A stretch of DNA of 64,000 nucleotides from NCBI GenBank assembly GCA_024639325.1, contig JAHEIO010000010.1, positions 1 to 64,000 of the forward strand, given 5' to 3'. Position numbers and translations under genes: made by a program. The notes under the pieces are model-generated. The model saw only the letters and a program-made list of their open reading frames with translations, was not told the origin of the DNA and made no database searches. Positions 36,116-45,621 of this stretch are shown in pieces; the stretch's first letter is position 1, and the number at the start of each line of letters is the position of its first letter. This stretch comes from Gammaproteobacteria bacterium (lineage in GTDB: Bacteria > Pseudomonadota > Gammaproteobacteria > Arenicellales > JAANXG01).

Positions 36116-38267
36116 TCCGAGTCAGCGGCTGCCGTCGCATGCTCCGGCAAGTTCAGCGATCGCGCTTTGCGACGCCCTGCGGGGGTATCTCGACGACCAA
36201 ATCGTAGACCAGGTATACAAGGCGTACCTGTTCGGCGCCGAGGCCCACGCCGGACAGCAGCGACGGAGTGGTGAACCCTATATTCACCACCCCGTGGCGG
36301 TAGCTGAAATCCTGACCGGATTGAAGCTGGACAGCCGCAGCATAATTGCGGCAATTCTGCACGACGTAATCGAGGACACCTCGACGGCCAAGGAGGAGCT
36401 GGAAGCCGAGTTCGGTGAGGAAGTGGCGCTGCTGGTCGACGGCGTAAGCAAGATCGGGCAGATCGAATTCGACAGCAAGGAGCACGCCGAGGCGGAGAAC
36501 TTTCGCAAGATGCTGATGGCGATGTCCAAGGACATCCGCGTCATTTTGATTAAACTCGCCGACCGGCTGCACAATATGCGAACTCTGGATGCGCTGCCCC
36601 TTCAGAAACGCCGTCGTGTGGCACGACAGACCATGGATATCTACGCGCCCATTGCAAATCGTCTGGGCCTGCATCAATGGAGCCGCGAGTTGCAGGACCT
36701 GAGTTTCCATTACCTTTATCCCAATCGACACGCTGCCATCGAACGGGCTATAAAGACGCAGCAGGGCAATAGGAAGTCGGTGGTCAAGAAACTCCAATCC
36801 GCCATTAAAGCCGAGCTCAAGAGTTCCGGGGTCAGCGCCGAGGTCATCGGGCGCAAAAAGAGCGTGTACAGCATTTACCTGAAGATGCTGGAAAAGAGAA
36901 AGGCATTCAAGGAATTGCAGGACATCTATGGCTTTCGCATCATCGTCGACGCGCTCGATGACTGTTATCGCGTCCTGGGCATCATCCACCGCCTGTATAA
37001 ACCGATCCCGGGACGTTTCCAGGACTATATTGCGATACCCAAGACCAACGGCTACCAGTCCCTGCATACCGTCGTGTTCGGCGCTTTCGGCGCGTCCCTG
37101 GAGGTGCAGATCCGGACCGTCGAAATGAACCGGGTCGCCGAGGCCGGAATTGCCGCACATTGGATCTACAAGTCCGAAAACGTGACCGGCGTGAAGGCGC
37201 AGGAGCTTGCTCGGCAGTGGCTGCTGGATCTGCTCGATACCCAGAAAGCGAGCGGCAACCCCGGCGAGTTCCTGGAACATCTGAAAATGGACCTGTTTCC
37301 GGACGAGGTGTATGTGTTCACGCACCAGGGAGACATAAAGAAATTACCGCGAGGTTGCACCGCGCTGGATTTCGCCTATGCGGTGCACACCGACGTCGGG
37401 AATCAGTGTGCCGGCGTGCGGGTGAATCAGGAGCTCGTTTCACTGCCTACGGTTTTGCAGAACGGTGATCATGTCGAAATCATCACATCGGGCAATGCCA
37501 GGCCCACGGCGTCGTGGCTGAACTATACGGTAACCAGCAAGGCGCGCGCCTCGATTCGCCACTATCTCAAAAGGCAGCAGGGCCGTGAGGCGGTAAAGCT
37601 GGGCAAGCGGTTACTCGTCCGCGCGGTGAAGAAAAGCAGCGTCGGTAAGATCAAGTTGACCAACAAGGTCAAGAAAGAGCTGCTGGAGAATCTGCGGGTC
37701 GAGAGTTGGGACAAGCTTCTGGAAGACATCGGCCTGGGCAAACGACTGCCAACGATGGTGGCCAATCAGATCGCATCCAACAAGCGCAAGAAAGAGGGCC
37801 GGTCGCAGCAGGAAGGGGCCGAGAAGCCCCTTGCGATCGACGGCGCCGAGGGCATGCTGATCACCTTCGCGCGTTGTTGCAGCCCGGTGCCCGGGGATAA
37901 TATCGTAGGATTCCTGAGTGCCGGGCGGGGCATCGTGGTTCACATGTTCGACTGCCGCAACATCGCGGAATATCGAAAACATCCGGACAAGTGGGTGCAC
38001 GTAGACTGGGCCGAAAAAGTGAAAGGCTTTTTTTCGGTAAACATTCGGGTGGATACCGAGAACAAGCGGGGCGTGCTGGCGAACGTTGCCACCGCGATAG
38101 CGGAACAGGATTCGAACATCAACAATGTGAATGTCGAGGAGCGCGACGGCAGTTTTTCGACTATGAGGCTCAGCATCGAAGTCAAAGACCGCATCAATCT
38201 TGCACGGATCCTGAGGAGCATACGGCGTGTACGTGGCGTGTACCGTGTGGCGCGCGCCAAAGGCTGA
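36078..38267 (+). CDS. spoT: Bifunctional (p)ppGpp synthetase/hydrolase
   Basis: RelA/SpoT-family stringent-response enzyme. In 729 residues: HD hydrolase domain near 40-190 with [10 protein letters not shown] and [10 protein letters not shown] intact, synthetase domain near 230-360 with [10 protein letters not shown], a TGS domain ([14 protein letters not shown]), a helical region with the CCSPVPGD motif, and a C-terminal ACT domain. Intact HD residues predict hydrolase activity. The ATG at 36078, after a GGAGG/AAGGG stretch, overlaps rpoZ; an earlier Met at 36009 is less likely. Confidence 0.95.
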   Translation: MQIPILRRKPPRSPSQRLPSHAPASSAIALCDALRGYLDDQIVDQVYKAYLFGAEAHAGQQRRSGEPYIHHPVAVAEILTGLKLDSRSIIAAILHDVIEDTSTAKEELEAEFGEEVALLVDGVSKIGQIEFDSKEHAEAENFRKMLMAMSKDIRVILIKLADRLHNMRTLDALPLQKRRRVARQTMDIYAPIANRLGLHQWSRELQDLSFHYLYPNRHAAIERAIKTQQGNRKSVVKKLQSAIKAELKSSGVSAEVIGRKKSVYSIYLKMLEKRKAFKELQDIYGFRIIVDALDDCYRVLGIIHRLYKPIPGRFQDYIAIPKTNGYQSLHTVVFGAFGASLEVQIRTVEMNRVAEAGIAAHWIYKSENVTGVKAQELARQWLLDLLDTQKASGNPGEFLEHLKMDLFPDEVYVFTHQGDIKKLPRGCTALDFAYAVHTDVGNQCAGVRVNQELVSLPTVLQNGDHVEIITSGNARPTASWLNYTVTSKARASIRHYLKRQQGREAVKLGKRLLVRAVKKSSVGKIKLTNKVKKELLENLRVESWDKLLEDIGLGKRLPTMVANQIASNKRKKEGRSQQEGAEKPLAIDGAEGMLITFARCCSPVPGDNIVGFLSAGRGIVVHMFDCRNIAEYRKHPDKWVHVDWAEKVKGFFSVNIRVDTENKRGVLANVATAIAEQDSNINNVNVEERDGSFSTMRLSIEVKDRINLARILRSIRRVRGVYRVARAKG

Positions 38268-38355
38268 AATACCATTTATTTGCGCGACAGGCCCTGCCGC
38301 GATGGGGGAAATACGTCTTCCCGCCATGAACATCATCTGATCGGGAAACCGCAAC

Positions 38356-38745
38356 ATGGCAAAAAGAATAATTTCGACTAAACACGCACCGGAAGCCATC
38401 GGAACCTACTCCCAGGCGGTCAGGAGCGGGAACACGGTTTATATATCCGGTCAGATTCCACTCGATCCGAGGACCATGACGCTGGCGGGGTACTCATTTT
38501 CGGAACAGTGCGAGCGGGTGTTCGAGAATTTGAAAGCCGTCGCCGAGGCCGCCGGAGGCTCGCTGCAGGATGTTCTGAAACTGAACATCTATCTCGTCGA
38601 TCTCGGACACTTTGCAAAGGTCAACGAAATCATGGCGCGATACTTCGTTGAACCCTATCCGGCACGTGCGGCCGTAGGCGTGGCTGCATTGCCAAAAAAC
38701 GCACAATTGGAGATCGAGGCGATCATGGAGGTTTCCGAGTCGTAA
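38356..38745 (+). CDS. ridA: RidA-family enamine/imine deaminase
   Basis: Removes reactive 2-aminoacrylate-type intermediates. The 129 residues show the family start [26 protein letters not shown], and the active-site Arg region [25 protein letters not shown] split here at the conserved Arg near 105. Standard position after spoT. A degenerate repeat copy (f) follows its TAA. Confidence 0.95.
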   Translation: MAKRIISTKHAPEAIGTYSQAVRSGNTVYISGQIPLDPRTMTLAGYSFSEQCERVFENLKAVAEAAGGSLQDVLKLNIYLVDLGHFAKVNEIMARYFVEPYPARAAVGVAALPKNAQLEIEAIMEVSES

Positions 38746-38751
38746 ATATTC

Positions 38752-38786
38752 CGCACATTGCACCAGGATCACGGATTACGCCGCCG
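38752..38786. repeat. Dispersed palindromic repeat, degenerate copy f
   Basis: CCGCACATTGCACCAGGATC followed by ACGGATTACGCCGCCGC matches the left half of copies a and e, minus the initial TAG. It lies between ridA and recG, 6 bases past the ridA stop and ending 6 bases before the recG ATG. Confidence 0.5.
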
Positions 38787-38791
38787 CCCGA

Positions 38792-40873
38792 ATGTCAAAC
38801 AAGAACAGTAACTCCATCCCCGTTGCCGCGGTAAAGGGGGTTGGGGAGAAGCTTGCGGAAAAACTGGCACGCCTGGGGATTTTATCGGTCCAGGATCTGC
38901 TGCTGCATTTACCTTATCGCTATGAAGACCGCACCCGGATATCGGCGATCGGCGACGTACGGCCCGGCCAGCGCGTATCCATCATCGGCAGCATCGAGCA
39001 TACCGATATCGCCTATGGCCGTCGTCGGAGCCTTGTCACCCGGGTCAGCGACGAAACAGGCTGCATCAACATCCGCTTGTTCTACTTCAGCCGCACACAG
39101 CAAAACAACTTGAGGCGAGGAAACTGGATTTCATGTTTTGGTGAAGTCAGGCATGGGCGCGGTGCATTCGAAATGGTGCATCCCGAATACAGGGTTTCGC
39201 AGCAGCAACCCGTGGCCGACTCTGCCGGGGCACTGACGCCCGTTTATCCGGCGACCGCGGGAGTGTCACAGCTCATTCTCAGGCGAATCACCGGCAACGC
39301 GATTGACAGCCACGCCTCGGCCTTGACCGAATTGATACCTGATGAATACCTGCGGGCATTGAAGCTGCCTACTCTGCGCGATGCAATCGTCGACCTGCAC
39401 CGTCCGAAGGCGGACGAGCGGCTGCGGGATCTGGAAGCCGGGAGCACGCCCGCACAGCAAAGACTGTCTATCGAGGAACTGCTGGCTCACCACATGAGTT
39501 TTCTAACCCTCCGCGAGAAGCGCCGGCTGCTCGAAGCCCCGGCTTTGATTGATAAAGAGGCCTTCGTCGGCGGACTAGTTCAGCGGTTGGGCTTCGAATT
39601 GACAGGCGCCCAGCGTCGGGTCGTCGGTGAAGTGTTGGCGGACATTTCGAGACCCGTGCCCATGCTGAGGCTGGTTCAGGGAGATGTCGGCTCGGGCAAG
39701 ACGGTGGTGGCGGCAGCGGCTGTGGCATGTGCTGCTGCCAGCGGATTTCAAAGCGCGCTGCTGGCTCCCACGGAATTGCTTGCGGAACAACACGCCAGGA
39801 CCTTCTCCTCCTGGCTCACCCCACTGGGGATAAGTACGGTTTACCTGTCCAGCCGGATGTCCGCTTCGAGCCGCCGCTGCACCCTGAGCCGGCTCTCTGA
39901 CGGTCAGGCGCGTGTCGCTGTCGGTACCCACGCACTTTTCCAGCAGGACGTAGGTTTCGATCGCCTCGCGCTGGTCGTTGTCGACGAGCAGCACCGATTC
40001 GGTGTAGACCAGCGCCTGGCCATGCGGGACAAGGGGCAACGGCATGGAATGATGCCGCACCAGCTGGTCATGACCGCAACCCCGATCCCAAGAACGCTTG
40101 CCATGACGTTTTACACCGAACTGGACGTGTCCAGCATCGACGAGCTGCCGCCGGGCCGCACTCCGGTCGACACGGTAGTGGTTCCCGAGGACCGAAGGGA
40201 GGAAGTCGTGCAGCGTATCCGCCTCGCCTGTGGGGATGGTCGTCAGGCATACTGGGTATGCCCGTTGATCGATGAATCGGAAGCGCTTCGTGCCCAGGCA
40301 ATATCGGGAACCGCGAAGCTCCTGCACCAGTCCTTGCCCGATGCCCGCATAGGCCTGGTACACGGCCGTATGAAGCCTGCTGAAAAAGACAAGGTCATGA
40401 CGGCTTTCAGGGAAGGCCGGCTGGATGTTTTGGTTGCGACCACCGTAATCGAGGTTGGGGTAGACGTTCCCAATGCCAGTCTGATGATTATCGAAAATGC
40501 GGAGCGACTGGGCTTGTCGCAGCTTCACCAGTTGCGTGGGCGCGTCGGCCGCGGTCATCAGAAGTCGGCCTGCGTATTGCTCTACAAACCACCGCTGGGG
40601 AAACATGCCCGATTTCGCCTGGCCGCTTTGCGTGATACGACCGACGGGTTCGAGATCGCCCGCCAGGATCTGGAGCTGCGCGGCCCCGGCGAGGTGTTGG
40701 GCACGCAGCAAACCGGAGCGCAGAAAATGCGGGTCGCGGACCTGGCCCGGGACTGCGATCTGCTGCCGAAGGTGCTCGCGCTTGGCAAGAACATGATGAG
40801 GAACCATCCGGAACGCGTACCGGTGCTGATTCGGCGGTGGATGAGCAGTGCGCAGGAGTACGGCCATGTATAG
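38792..40873 (+). CDS. recG: ATP-dependent DNA helicase RecG
   Basis: Branched-DNA helicase for fork reversal and recombination. The 693 residues include the N-terminal wedge/OB domain (HLPYRYEDRT, RLFYFSRTQ), Walker A GDVGSGKT near 300, the DEQH box, TATPIPRTLAM, and motif VI in QLRGRVGRGHQKS. Length is normal. The TAG stop lies immediately before the truncated repeat copy g. Confidence 0.97.
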   Translation: MSNKNSNSIPVAAVKGVGEKLAEKLARLGILSVQDLLLHLPYRYEDRTRISAIGDVRPGQRVSIIGSIEHTDIAYGRRRSLVTRVSDETGCINIRLFYFSRTQQNNLRRGNWISCFGEVRHGRGAFEMVHPEYRVSQQQPVADSAGALTPVYPATAGVSQLILRRITGNAIDSHASALTELIPDEYLRALKLPTLRDAIVDLHRPKADERLRDLEAGSTPAQQRLSIEELLAHHMSFLTLREKRRLLEAPALIDKEAFVGGLVQRLGFELTGAQRRVVGEVLADISRPVPMLRLVQGDVGSGKTVVAAAAVACAAASGFQSALLAPTELLAEQHARTFSSWLTPLGISTVYLSSRMSASSRRCTLSRLSDGQARVAVGTHALFQQDVGFDRLALVVVDEQHRFGVDQRLAMRDKGQRHGMMPHQLVMTATPIPRTLAMTFYTELDVSSIDELPPGRTPVDTVVVPEDRREEVVQRIRLACGDGRQAYWVCPLIDESEALRAQAISGTAKLLHQSLPDARIGLVHGRMKPAEKDKVMTAFREGRLDVLVATTVIEVGVDVPNASLMIIENAERLGLSQLHQLRGRVGRGHQKSACVLLYKPPLGKHARFRLAALRDTTDGFEIARQDLELRGPGEVLGTQQTGAQKMRVADLARDCDLLPKVLALGKNMMRNHPERVPVLIRRWMSSAQEYGHV

Positions 40874-40896
40874 GCTGGTGCGATATGCGGGCTAGC
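40874..40896. repeat. Dispersed palindromic repeat, truncated copy g (recG/ubiA)
   Basis: CTGGTGCGATATGCGGGCTA followed by GCC equals the minus-strand right end of copy a (hemW side) with one substitution. It supplies the ATG start codon of ubiA, in the same phase as in hemW. Confidence 0.75.
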
Positions 40897-41769
40897 CCGG
40901 CGACCAGTTGCTCGATCACCGGGCGGATCGAGCAATACCTGCGCCTGATGCGCGTGGACCGCCCCGTGGGCACCATGCTCTTGCTGTGGCCGACGCTGTG
41001 GGCCTTGTGGATCGCTTCCCGGGGCAGGCCTGACCCGAACATTCTGGTCATATTCATTGTCGGCGTGTTCCTAATGCGGTCGGCGGGATGCGTCGTCAAC
41101 GACTACGCGGACCGTGACATGGACCCCCACGTGGAACGCACCCGGGATCGGCCGCTCGCCGCAGGCCGGGTTTCGAATTTGGAGGCGCTGCTGCTGTTCG
41201 CGGTACTGTGCTGCGCCGCACTGGCACTGGTTCTGACCTTGAATTACCTGACCGTGATGCTGTCATTGGTCGGCGCTTTCTGGACCGTCATCTACCCTTT
41301 CATGAAACGCTTCATCCCTTTTCCCCAGCTATTCCTGGGCTTTGCGTTTTCGTGGGGCATACCGATGGCGTTTTCCGCCCAGACCGGCGCTGTGCCCGGG
41401 GTGGCCTGGGTCATGCTGGCGGCCAATATGGCCTGGGTCATGGCATACGATACGATGTACGCTATGTCAGATCGCGAGGACGATCTTGCAATCGGCGTCA
41501 AATCCACGGCAATACTGTTCGGAAGACAGGATCGCCTGATCGTCGGGTGCTGTCAGCTACTGACGCTGGTACTGCTGGTGCTGGTGGGTGTCGTTGAATC
41601 GTTGAACCACTACTATTATTTTTCATTGCTTACGACCGGCGTATTCTTTTTGTACCAGCAATGGCTCATAAGGGACAGGGAGGCGCGCGCATGCTTCCGT
41701 GGATTTCTCAACAACACCTGGTCGGGTGCGTCGATCTTTCTGGGTCTCGTACTGAGTTATCTTTCGTAG
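40885..41769 (+). CDS. ubiA: 4-hydroxybenzoate octaprenyltransferase
   Basis: Membrane prenyltransferase attaching the polyprenyl chain to 4-hydroxybenzoate in ubiquinone synthesis. The 294 residues have about eight hydrophobic helices and two Asp-rich sites: NDYADRDMDPHVERT near 70-85, and DREDD near 195 (AMSDREDDLAIG). It begins Met-Arg-Ala-Ser, encoded by repeat copy g. Completes the window's ubiquinone set with ubiE, ubiJ and ubiB. Confidence 0.94.
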   Translation: MRASPATSCSITGRIEQYLRLMRVDRPVGTMLLLWPTLWALWIASRGRPDPNILVIFIVGVFLMRSAGCVVNDYADRDMDPHVERTRDRPLAAGRVSNLEALLLFAVLCCAALALVLTLNYLTVMLSLVGAFWTVIYPFMKRFIPFPQLFLGFAFSWGIPMAFSAQTGAVPGVAWVMLAANMAWVMAYDTMYAMSDREDDLAIGVKSTAILFGRQDRLIVGCCQLLTLVLLVLVGVVESLNHYYYFSLLTTGVFFLYQQWLIRDREARACFRGFLNNTWSGASIFLGLVLSYLS

Positions 41770-41857
41770 TCATCTTCGGCCGGCACGATGCACAAGGCCG
41801 TAGCGTAAGGTCCCGTTTACGCGTATCCTTAAACCATCTAGTGCAGAGGAGAGAGAA

Positions 41858-42502
41858 ATGCGATCCATACTGGTCGTCAACCCGAAGGGAGGCTGCGGCA
41901 AGACAACCATCTCCACTAATCTGGCCAGTTACTATGCTGTATGGGGGGTCAATACCGTGCTGGTCGATTTCGATCCGCAGCAATCCTGCGTGCAGTGGAT
42001 CGAGGTTCGCAATCGTGCAAAAAAATACGCGGGCATCCGCGGTCTGTCCGGCCTGACAGGCAAGGTAGATGTCCCGGACGAAACCGAGCGCATCATCTAC
42101 GATGCCCCCGCCCGCAGCGTCACTGAAAAAGTGGCCGTGCTCATGCAGCAGGCGGACGCGGTGATAATCCCCGTGCTGCCTTCCCCCATCGACATGCGTG
42201 CGGCACGAGAGTTCGTGGAAGATCTCATCAGAAAAGGTAGATTGCGCCGACAGCAGCGTTTGGTCGGCCTGGTGGCCAACCGCGTCCGCGGCAACACCAA
42301 TATTTACGCCCATCTTGAGGATTTCCTGATCGATGCAGAACTCCCATTCGTCACCAGCCTGCGGGACTCCCAGAATTACGTGCGGGCCGCGGCCCGGGGA
42401 ATAGGCATCTTCGAGATGGGCCCCGCCGCGGTGGCCAAGGATCTCGAGCAGTGGCGTCCCCTGATCAACTGGATCGAGGGCAAAAAGGTCAAAACGCGCT
42501 AG
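41858..42502 (+). CDS. Orphan ParA/MinD-type ATPase
   Basis: A 214-residue ParA-superfamily ATPase with the deviant Walker A KGGCGKTT at 10-17, switch I DFDPQQSC and switch II region YDAPAR (Ala in place of the usual Gly-hydrophobic loop). An AGGAGAG ribosome-binding site precedes the ATG. No parB or other partner gene is adjacent, and it is not next to a replication origin. Such orphan ParA proteins position cytoplasmic cargo in various bacteria; its cargo is unknown. Confidence 0.88.
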   Translation: MRSILVVNPKGGCGKTTISTNLASYYAVWGVNTVLVDFDPQQSCVQWIEVRNRAKKYAGIRGLSGLTGKVDVPDETERIIYDAPARSVTEKVAVLMQQADAVIIPVLPSPIDMRAAREFVEDLIRKGRLRRQQRLVGLVANRVRGNTNIYAHLEDFLIDAELPFVTSLRDSQNYVRAAARGIGIFEMGPAAVAKDLEQWRPLINWIEGKKVKTR

Positions 42503-42562
42503 TCGAAAATAGCTTTGCATTTGTGTTGAGAGGATTGTCTCCTGCGGAGTAAAGATTTTCAC

Positions 42563-42630
42563 TGGATCGCCGCGTCGCCAAGCTCCTCGCGATGACAACC
42601 GCAGTCATTGTGAGCGTAGCGACACAATCA
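42563..42630. repeat. REP/MITE-like hairpin of a widespread proteobacterial type
   Basis: Left arm around GTCGCCAAGCTCCTCGCGATGAC and right arm GTCATTGTGAGCGTAGCGACAC, i.e. the common family whose arms read roughly GTCATTGCGAGGAGCG. The arms are imperfectly complementary (42575-42596 and 42604-42625). It lies in the gap between the ParA gene and the first solute-binding protein. A small CTGCCGC/GCGGCAG hairpin at 42714-42729 follows. Confidence 0.6.
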
Positions 42631-42790
42631 AGTAGAACGCATTACTTATACCCGTGTGGTACTAAAACAGATTGCCATTCGTGAGCCATTAGGTTGACCC
42701 GCGGGGTTTTGACCTGCCGCAAGCGGCAGCAGGAGCTCGAATGGCTCGTTTCGAATGGTGTAGTTTATTTTCTACCTTTGGAGGATGAAT

Positions 42791-43882
42791 ATGGCGCTTG
42801 ATTACAAGGCCGCGGCCGTGGGCTTAGCTGCTGTACTGGTGGCCCCTGCCTCGCCGGCGGATATTACGGTTACCTCCTGGGGTGGCGCGTACACCAACAG
42901 TCAGCAGAAAGCCTATGGCGAGCCCTGGCAAAAGAAAACCGGCAACAATATTACGTGGGAGCACTACGATGGTGGCCTCGGTGAGGTCAGAGATCAGGTA
43001 GAAGCGGGCACGATTACCTGGGACATCGTCGATGTGCTGCCGGATCAGGCGCTCATCGGCTGTGAGCAGGGGCTGTTCGAGGAACTGCCGTTCGACAGGT
43101 TCGTGCCTGCGCCCGACGGCACGCCAATGGTCGAGGACATGCTGGTTCCGCCAGTTTCCAACTGCGCAGCCCCGCAGATTTTCTGGAGCTATGTCGTATT
43201 CTACGACAAGACGAAGTATCCGGATGACACCGGCCCGAAGAACATAGCGGACTTCTACGACGTGAAAAAGTTCCCGGGCAAGCGCGGTATACCCTCCTGG
43301 GCCTACGCGAATATCGAGATGGCACTGGTGGCCGATGGTGTTGAACCTGACAGGGTCTACGAAGTGATGAGCACCAATGAAGGCATGGATCGAGCCTTCG
43401 CCAAGCTCGACACCATGGGTGAACACGCCGTATTCTGGACCTACGGATCAGAACCGCTGGAATTGGTCAAAAGCGGTGAAGTGGCGATGGCGATATCCTA
43501 CAACGGCCACAGCGGCGCCGCTATCCTAATCGAAAACCAGCCCTTCGAGATCGTGTGGGACGGGCAGGTCCTGGAGCAGGAGTATCTGGTGATGGTGAAG
43601 GGTACGAAAAACTATGACGAAGCCCTGGATTTTATGATCTTCGCAACCGCACCGGAACAGCAGGCCGGCCAGGCCAAGTGGATCAATTACGGTCCGATGC
43701 GCAAATCCGGTCTGGATATCATCAACGCCAACGAGCCATTCTTCCACAATGGCCAGAACATCCTGCCGCACATGCCGAACCGCGAGGCGGTATTGAAACG
43801 CAGCGTGATTGCCGATCCGTACTGGTGGGCGGACAACGGTGCGGCGGTCTTGGACCGCTTCACCGCCTGGATGTCTAAATGA
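42791..43882 (+). CDS. Polyamine-type ABC solute-binding protein 1
   Basis: Periplasmic binding protein of the PotD/PotF-like family 1 group. The 363 residues have a signal peptide (cleavage after PASPA), then DITVTSWGGAYTNSQQKAYG. The ATG at 42791 is 6 bases after GGAGG; the ATG at 42785 has no spacing. It is clearly paralogous to the second binding protein at 45622 (shared WGGAYT, APDGTP, FPGKR/YPGKR, WADN). A 538-base gap separates it from the ATPase gene. Confidence 0.88.
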   Translation: MALDYKAAAVGLAAVLVAPASPADITVTSWGGAYTNSQQKAYGEPWQKKTGNNITWEHYDGGLGEVRDQVEAGTITWDIVDVLPDQALIGCEQGLFEELPFDRFVPAPDGTPMVEDMLVPPVSNCAAPQIFWSYVVFYDKTKYPDDTGPKNIADFYDVKKFPGKRGIPSWAYANIEMALVADGVEPDRVYEVMSTNEGMDRAFAKLDTMGEHAVFWTYGSEPLELVKSGEVAMAISYNGHSGAAILIENQPFEIVWDGQVLEQEYLVMVKGTKNYDEALDFMIFATAPEQQAGQAKWINYGPMRKSGLDIINANEPFFHNGQNILPHMPNREAVLKRSVIADPYWWADNGAAVLDRFTAWMSK

Positions 43883-44420
43883 CCTGCAAATTCCAACCCG
43901 TGCGGGCCTGCGGGCCCCATGTACGTCGGTCTTCAGGCCGACCCACGGAATAAGCCGACCAGTAATCTCTATATCGCCTAGCCCGAGCACTGCTGCGCCT
44001 AATGCGAAAGCGGTCGACAGGCCCAATTTTTCGTTGTTTATCGTCAAATAGCTCGCGACCGATGAATAGGCCCGTTAAATGCGGCGCCAAGCCGCGGTCG
44101 GCAGCATGAAAACTACCCAGAAAGATACGCTCAGCGGATATTTACCCCTTCATTGCTAGCCGTTTTCGCTTCTCCGGATGCATTTGCCGTTGACCTTCAC
44201 CAATTGTCTATGTCAGGATGAACAACCAAATAATAAAATTAGATAGCCATTGGAGGATAGCCGATTCGGCCCGCCGTTTTGCAGTCCGCATAGACGTCTG
44301 CCCCGGTGCCGGCGCAGATTCCGTTGTTTATTATCTCTTGGTGAGCATAACGCAGTATGCAGATGGCGATGAACGTAGAATTCTACTTTAATGATCTGAA
44401 CACCCGGCATCGAAGAAATT
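43883..44420. other. Gap between binding protein 1 and ABC ATPase
   Basis: 538 bases with no supported gene. A hairpin with arms GTCGGTC/GGCCGAC around TTCA lies at 43925-43942 without a T-run. A minus-strand frame (stop at 43526) reaches in from the antisense of binding protein 1 with a short hydrophobic start, but it is not convincing. The region likely holds the promoter for the ATPase operon. Confidence 0.5.
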
Positions 44421-45515
44421 ATGACAGAGACCAGTAACGCCATCGTTCGTTTCGTCGACGTCCAGAAGAGTTACGACGGCGAGTCGCTGGTCGTAAAGAA
44501 ATTCAACCTGGACATGGAAAAGGGTGAATTTCTAACCATGCTCGGGCCTTCCGGATCCGGCAAGACCACGTGTCTCATGATGCTGGCCGGCTTCGAGCCG
44601 GCCACCCACGGTGAGATATATCTCAACGACCAGCCCATCAACAACGTACCCCCGCACAAGCGCGGCATCGGCATGGTGTTCCAGAACTACGCCTTGTTTC
44701 CACACATGACCGTGGCGGAGAACCTTGCGTTTCCGCTGGAGGTCAGGAAGATGAGCAAGTCTGAAGTCGAGCAGCGGGTGCAGCGCGCTTTGGACATGGT
44801 GCAGTTGGGCGAGTTCAGCAGCCGGCGTCCGGCGCAGTTATCCGGCGGCCAGCAGCAACGCGTCGCGGTGGCGCGGGCGCTGGTGTTCGATCCCGATGTG
44901 GTGCTGATGGATGAGCCGTTGGGAGCGCTGGACAAGAACCTGCGCGAGCAGATGCAGTACGAGATAAAGCACATCCATGAGAGGCTGGGCGTTACCGTGC
45001 TGTACGTGACCCACGATCAAAGCGAGGCGCTCACCATGTCCAACCGTATCGCGGTGTTCGATGACGGCGTGGTACAGCAATTGGCGCCGCCGACGGTGTT
45101 GTACGAAGAGCCGGAAAACGCCTTCGTCGCCAACTTTATTGGTGAAAATAATGTGATCGGTGGAAAGATAACTCGAATCGACGGTCAATCCTGCCAGGTA
45201 GACGTTGGCGAGAGCCGCGAAGTGCAGGCGTTGGCGGTGAATATCGGCGGGGTTGGCGAAAGCACTACGTTGTCGTTGCGGCCGGAGCGCGTCAGCCTGG
45301 ACCCCGGTGACGATTGCCCTAATGTTTTCGAGGGCAAGGTAGAAGAATTGATTTATCTGGGTGATCACATCCGTACCCGTATGCACGTATGCGGGCACGA
45401 TGGGTTCATCGTCAAGATTCCCAACTCATCCTCTCATGCGCAACTCCACGAAGGAGCCGTTGTAAAGGTGGGTTGGACAATGGAGGATTGTCGGGCGCTG
45501 GATGTTCTGAATTGA
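44421..45515 (+). CDS. potA: Polyamine-type ABC transporter ATPase
   Basis: The 364-residue ATPase has Walker A GPSGSGKTT near 40-48, the signature LSGGQQQRVAVARAL, Walker B VLMDEPLGALD, the switch His in VTHDQSEA, and a C-terminal TOBE domain (after 280, ending WTMEDCRALDVLN). This is the PotA/CysA-like class. It is followed by binding protein 2 and two permeases in one operon; the symbol reflects the class, and the substrate is not shown by sequence. Confidence 0.9.
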   Translation: MTETSNAIVRFVDVQKSYDGESLVVKKFNLDMEKGEFLTMLGPSGSGKTTCLMMLAGFEPATHGEIYLNDQPINNVPPHKRGIGMVFQNYALFPHMTVAENLAFPLEVRKMSKSEVEQRVQRALDMVQLGEFSSRRPAQLSGGQQQRVAVARALVFDPDVVLMDEPLGALDKNLREQMQYEIKHIHERLGVTVLYVTHDQSEALTMSNRIAVFDDGVVQQLAPPTVLYEEPENAFVANFIGENNVIGGKITRIDGQSCQVDVGESREVQALAVNIGGVGESTTLSLRPERVSLDPGDDCPNVFEGKVEELIYLGDHIRTRMHVCGHDGFIVKIPNSSSHAQLHEGAVVKVGWTMEDCRALDVLN

Positions 45516-45621
45516 GCATAAGCCCGATTATACTAACCGTTCGTGAATGCGGACTTAAACCGATATTCAGCCCCAAACTGAAGGTTAAACTGAAGATCAA
45601 ACTAAAGATGGAGGATGTCTG

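Noticed and set aside
36153-37325. 390-residue minus-strand frame opposite spoT
   Set aside because: The plus strand encodes intact HD and synthetase motifs; the antisense translation shows no motif.
39575-40867. 430-residue minus-strand frame opposite recG
   Set aside because: Helicase motifs on the plus strand are unambiguous.
43526-44047. Minus-strand frame across the end of binding protein 1
   Set aside because: Mostly antisense of a clear gene, and its short hydrophobic start has no convincing ribosome-binding site.
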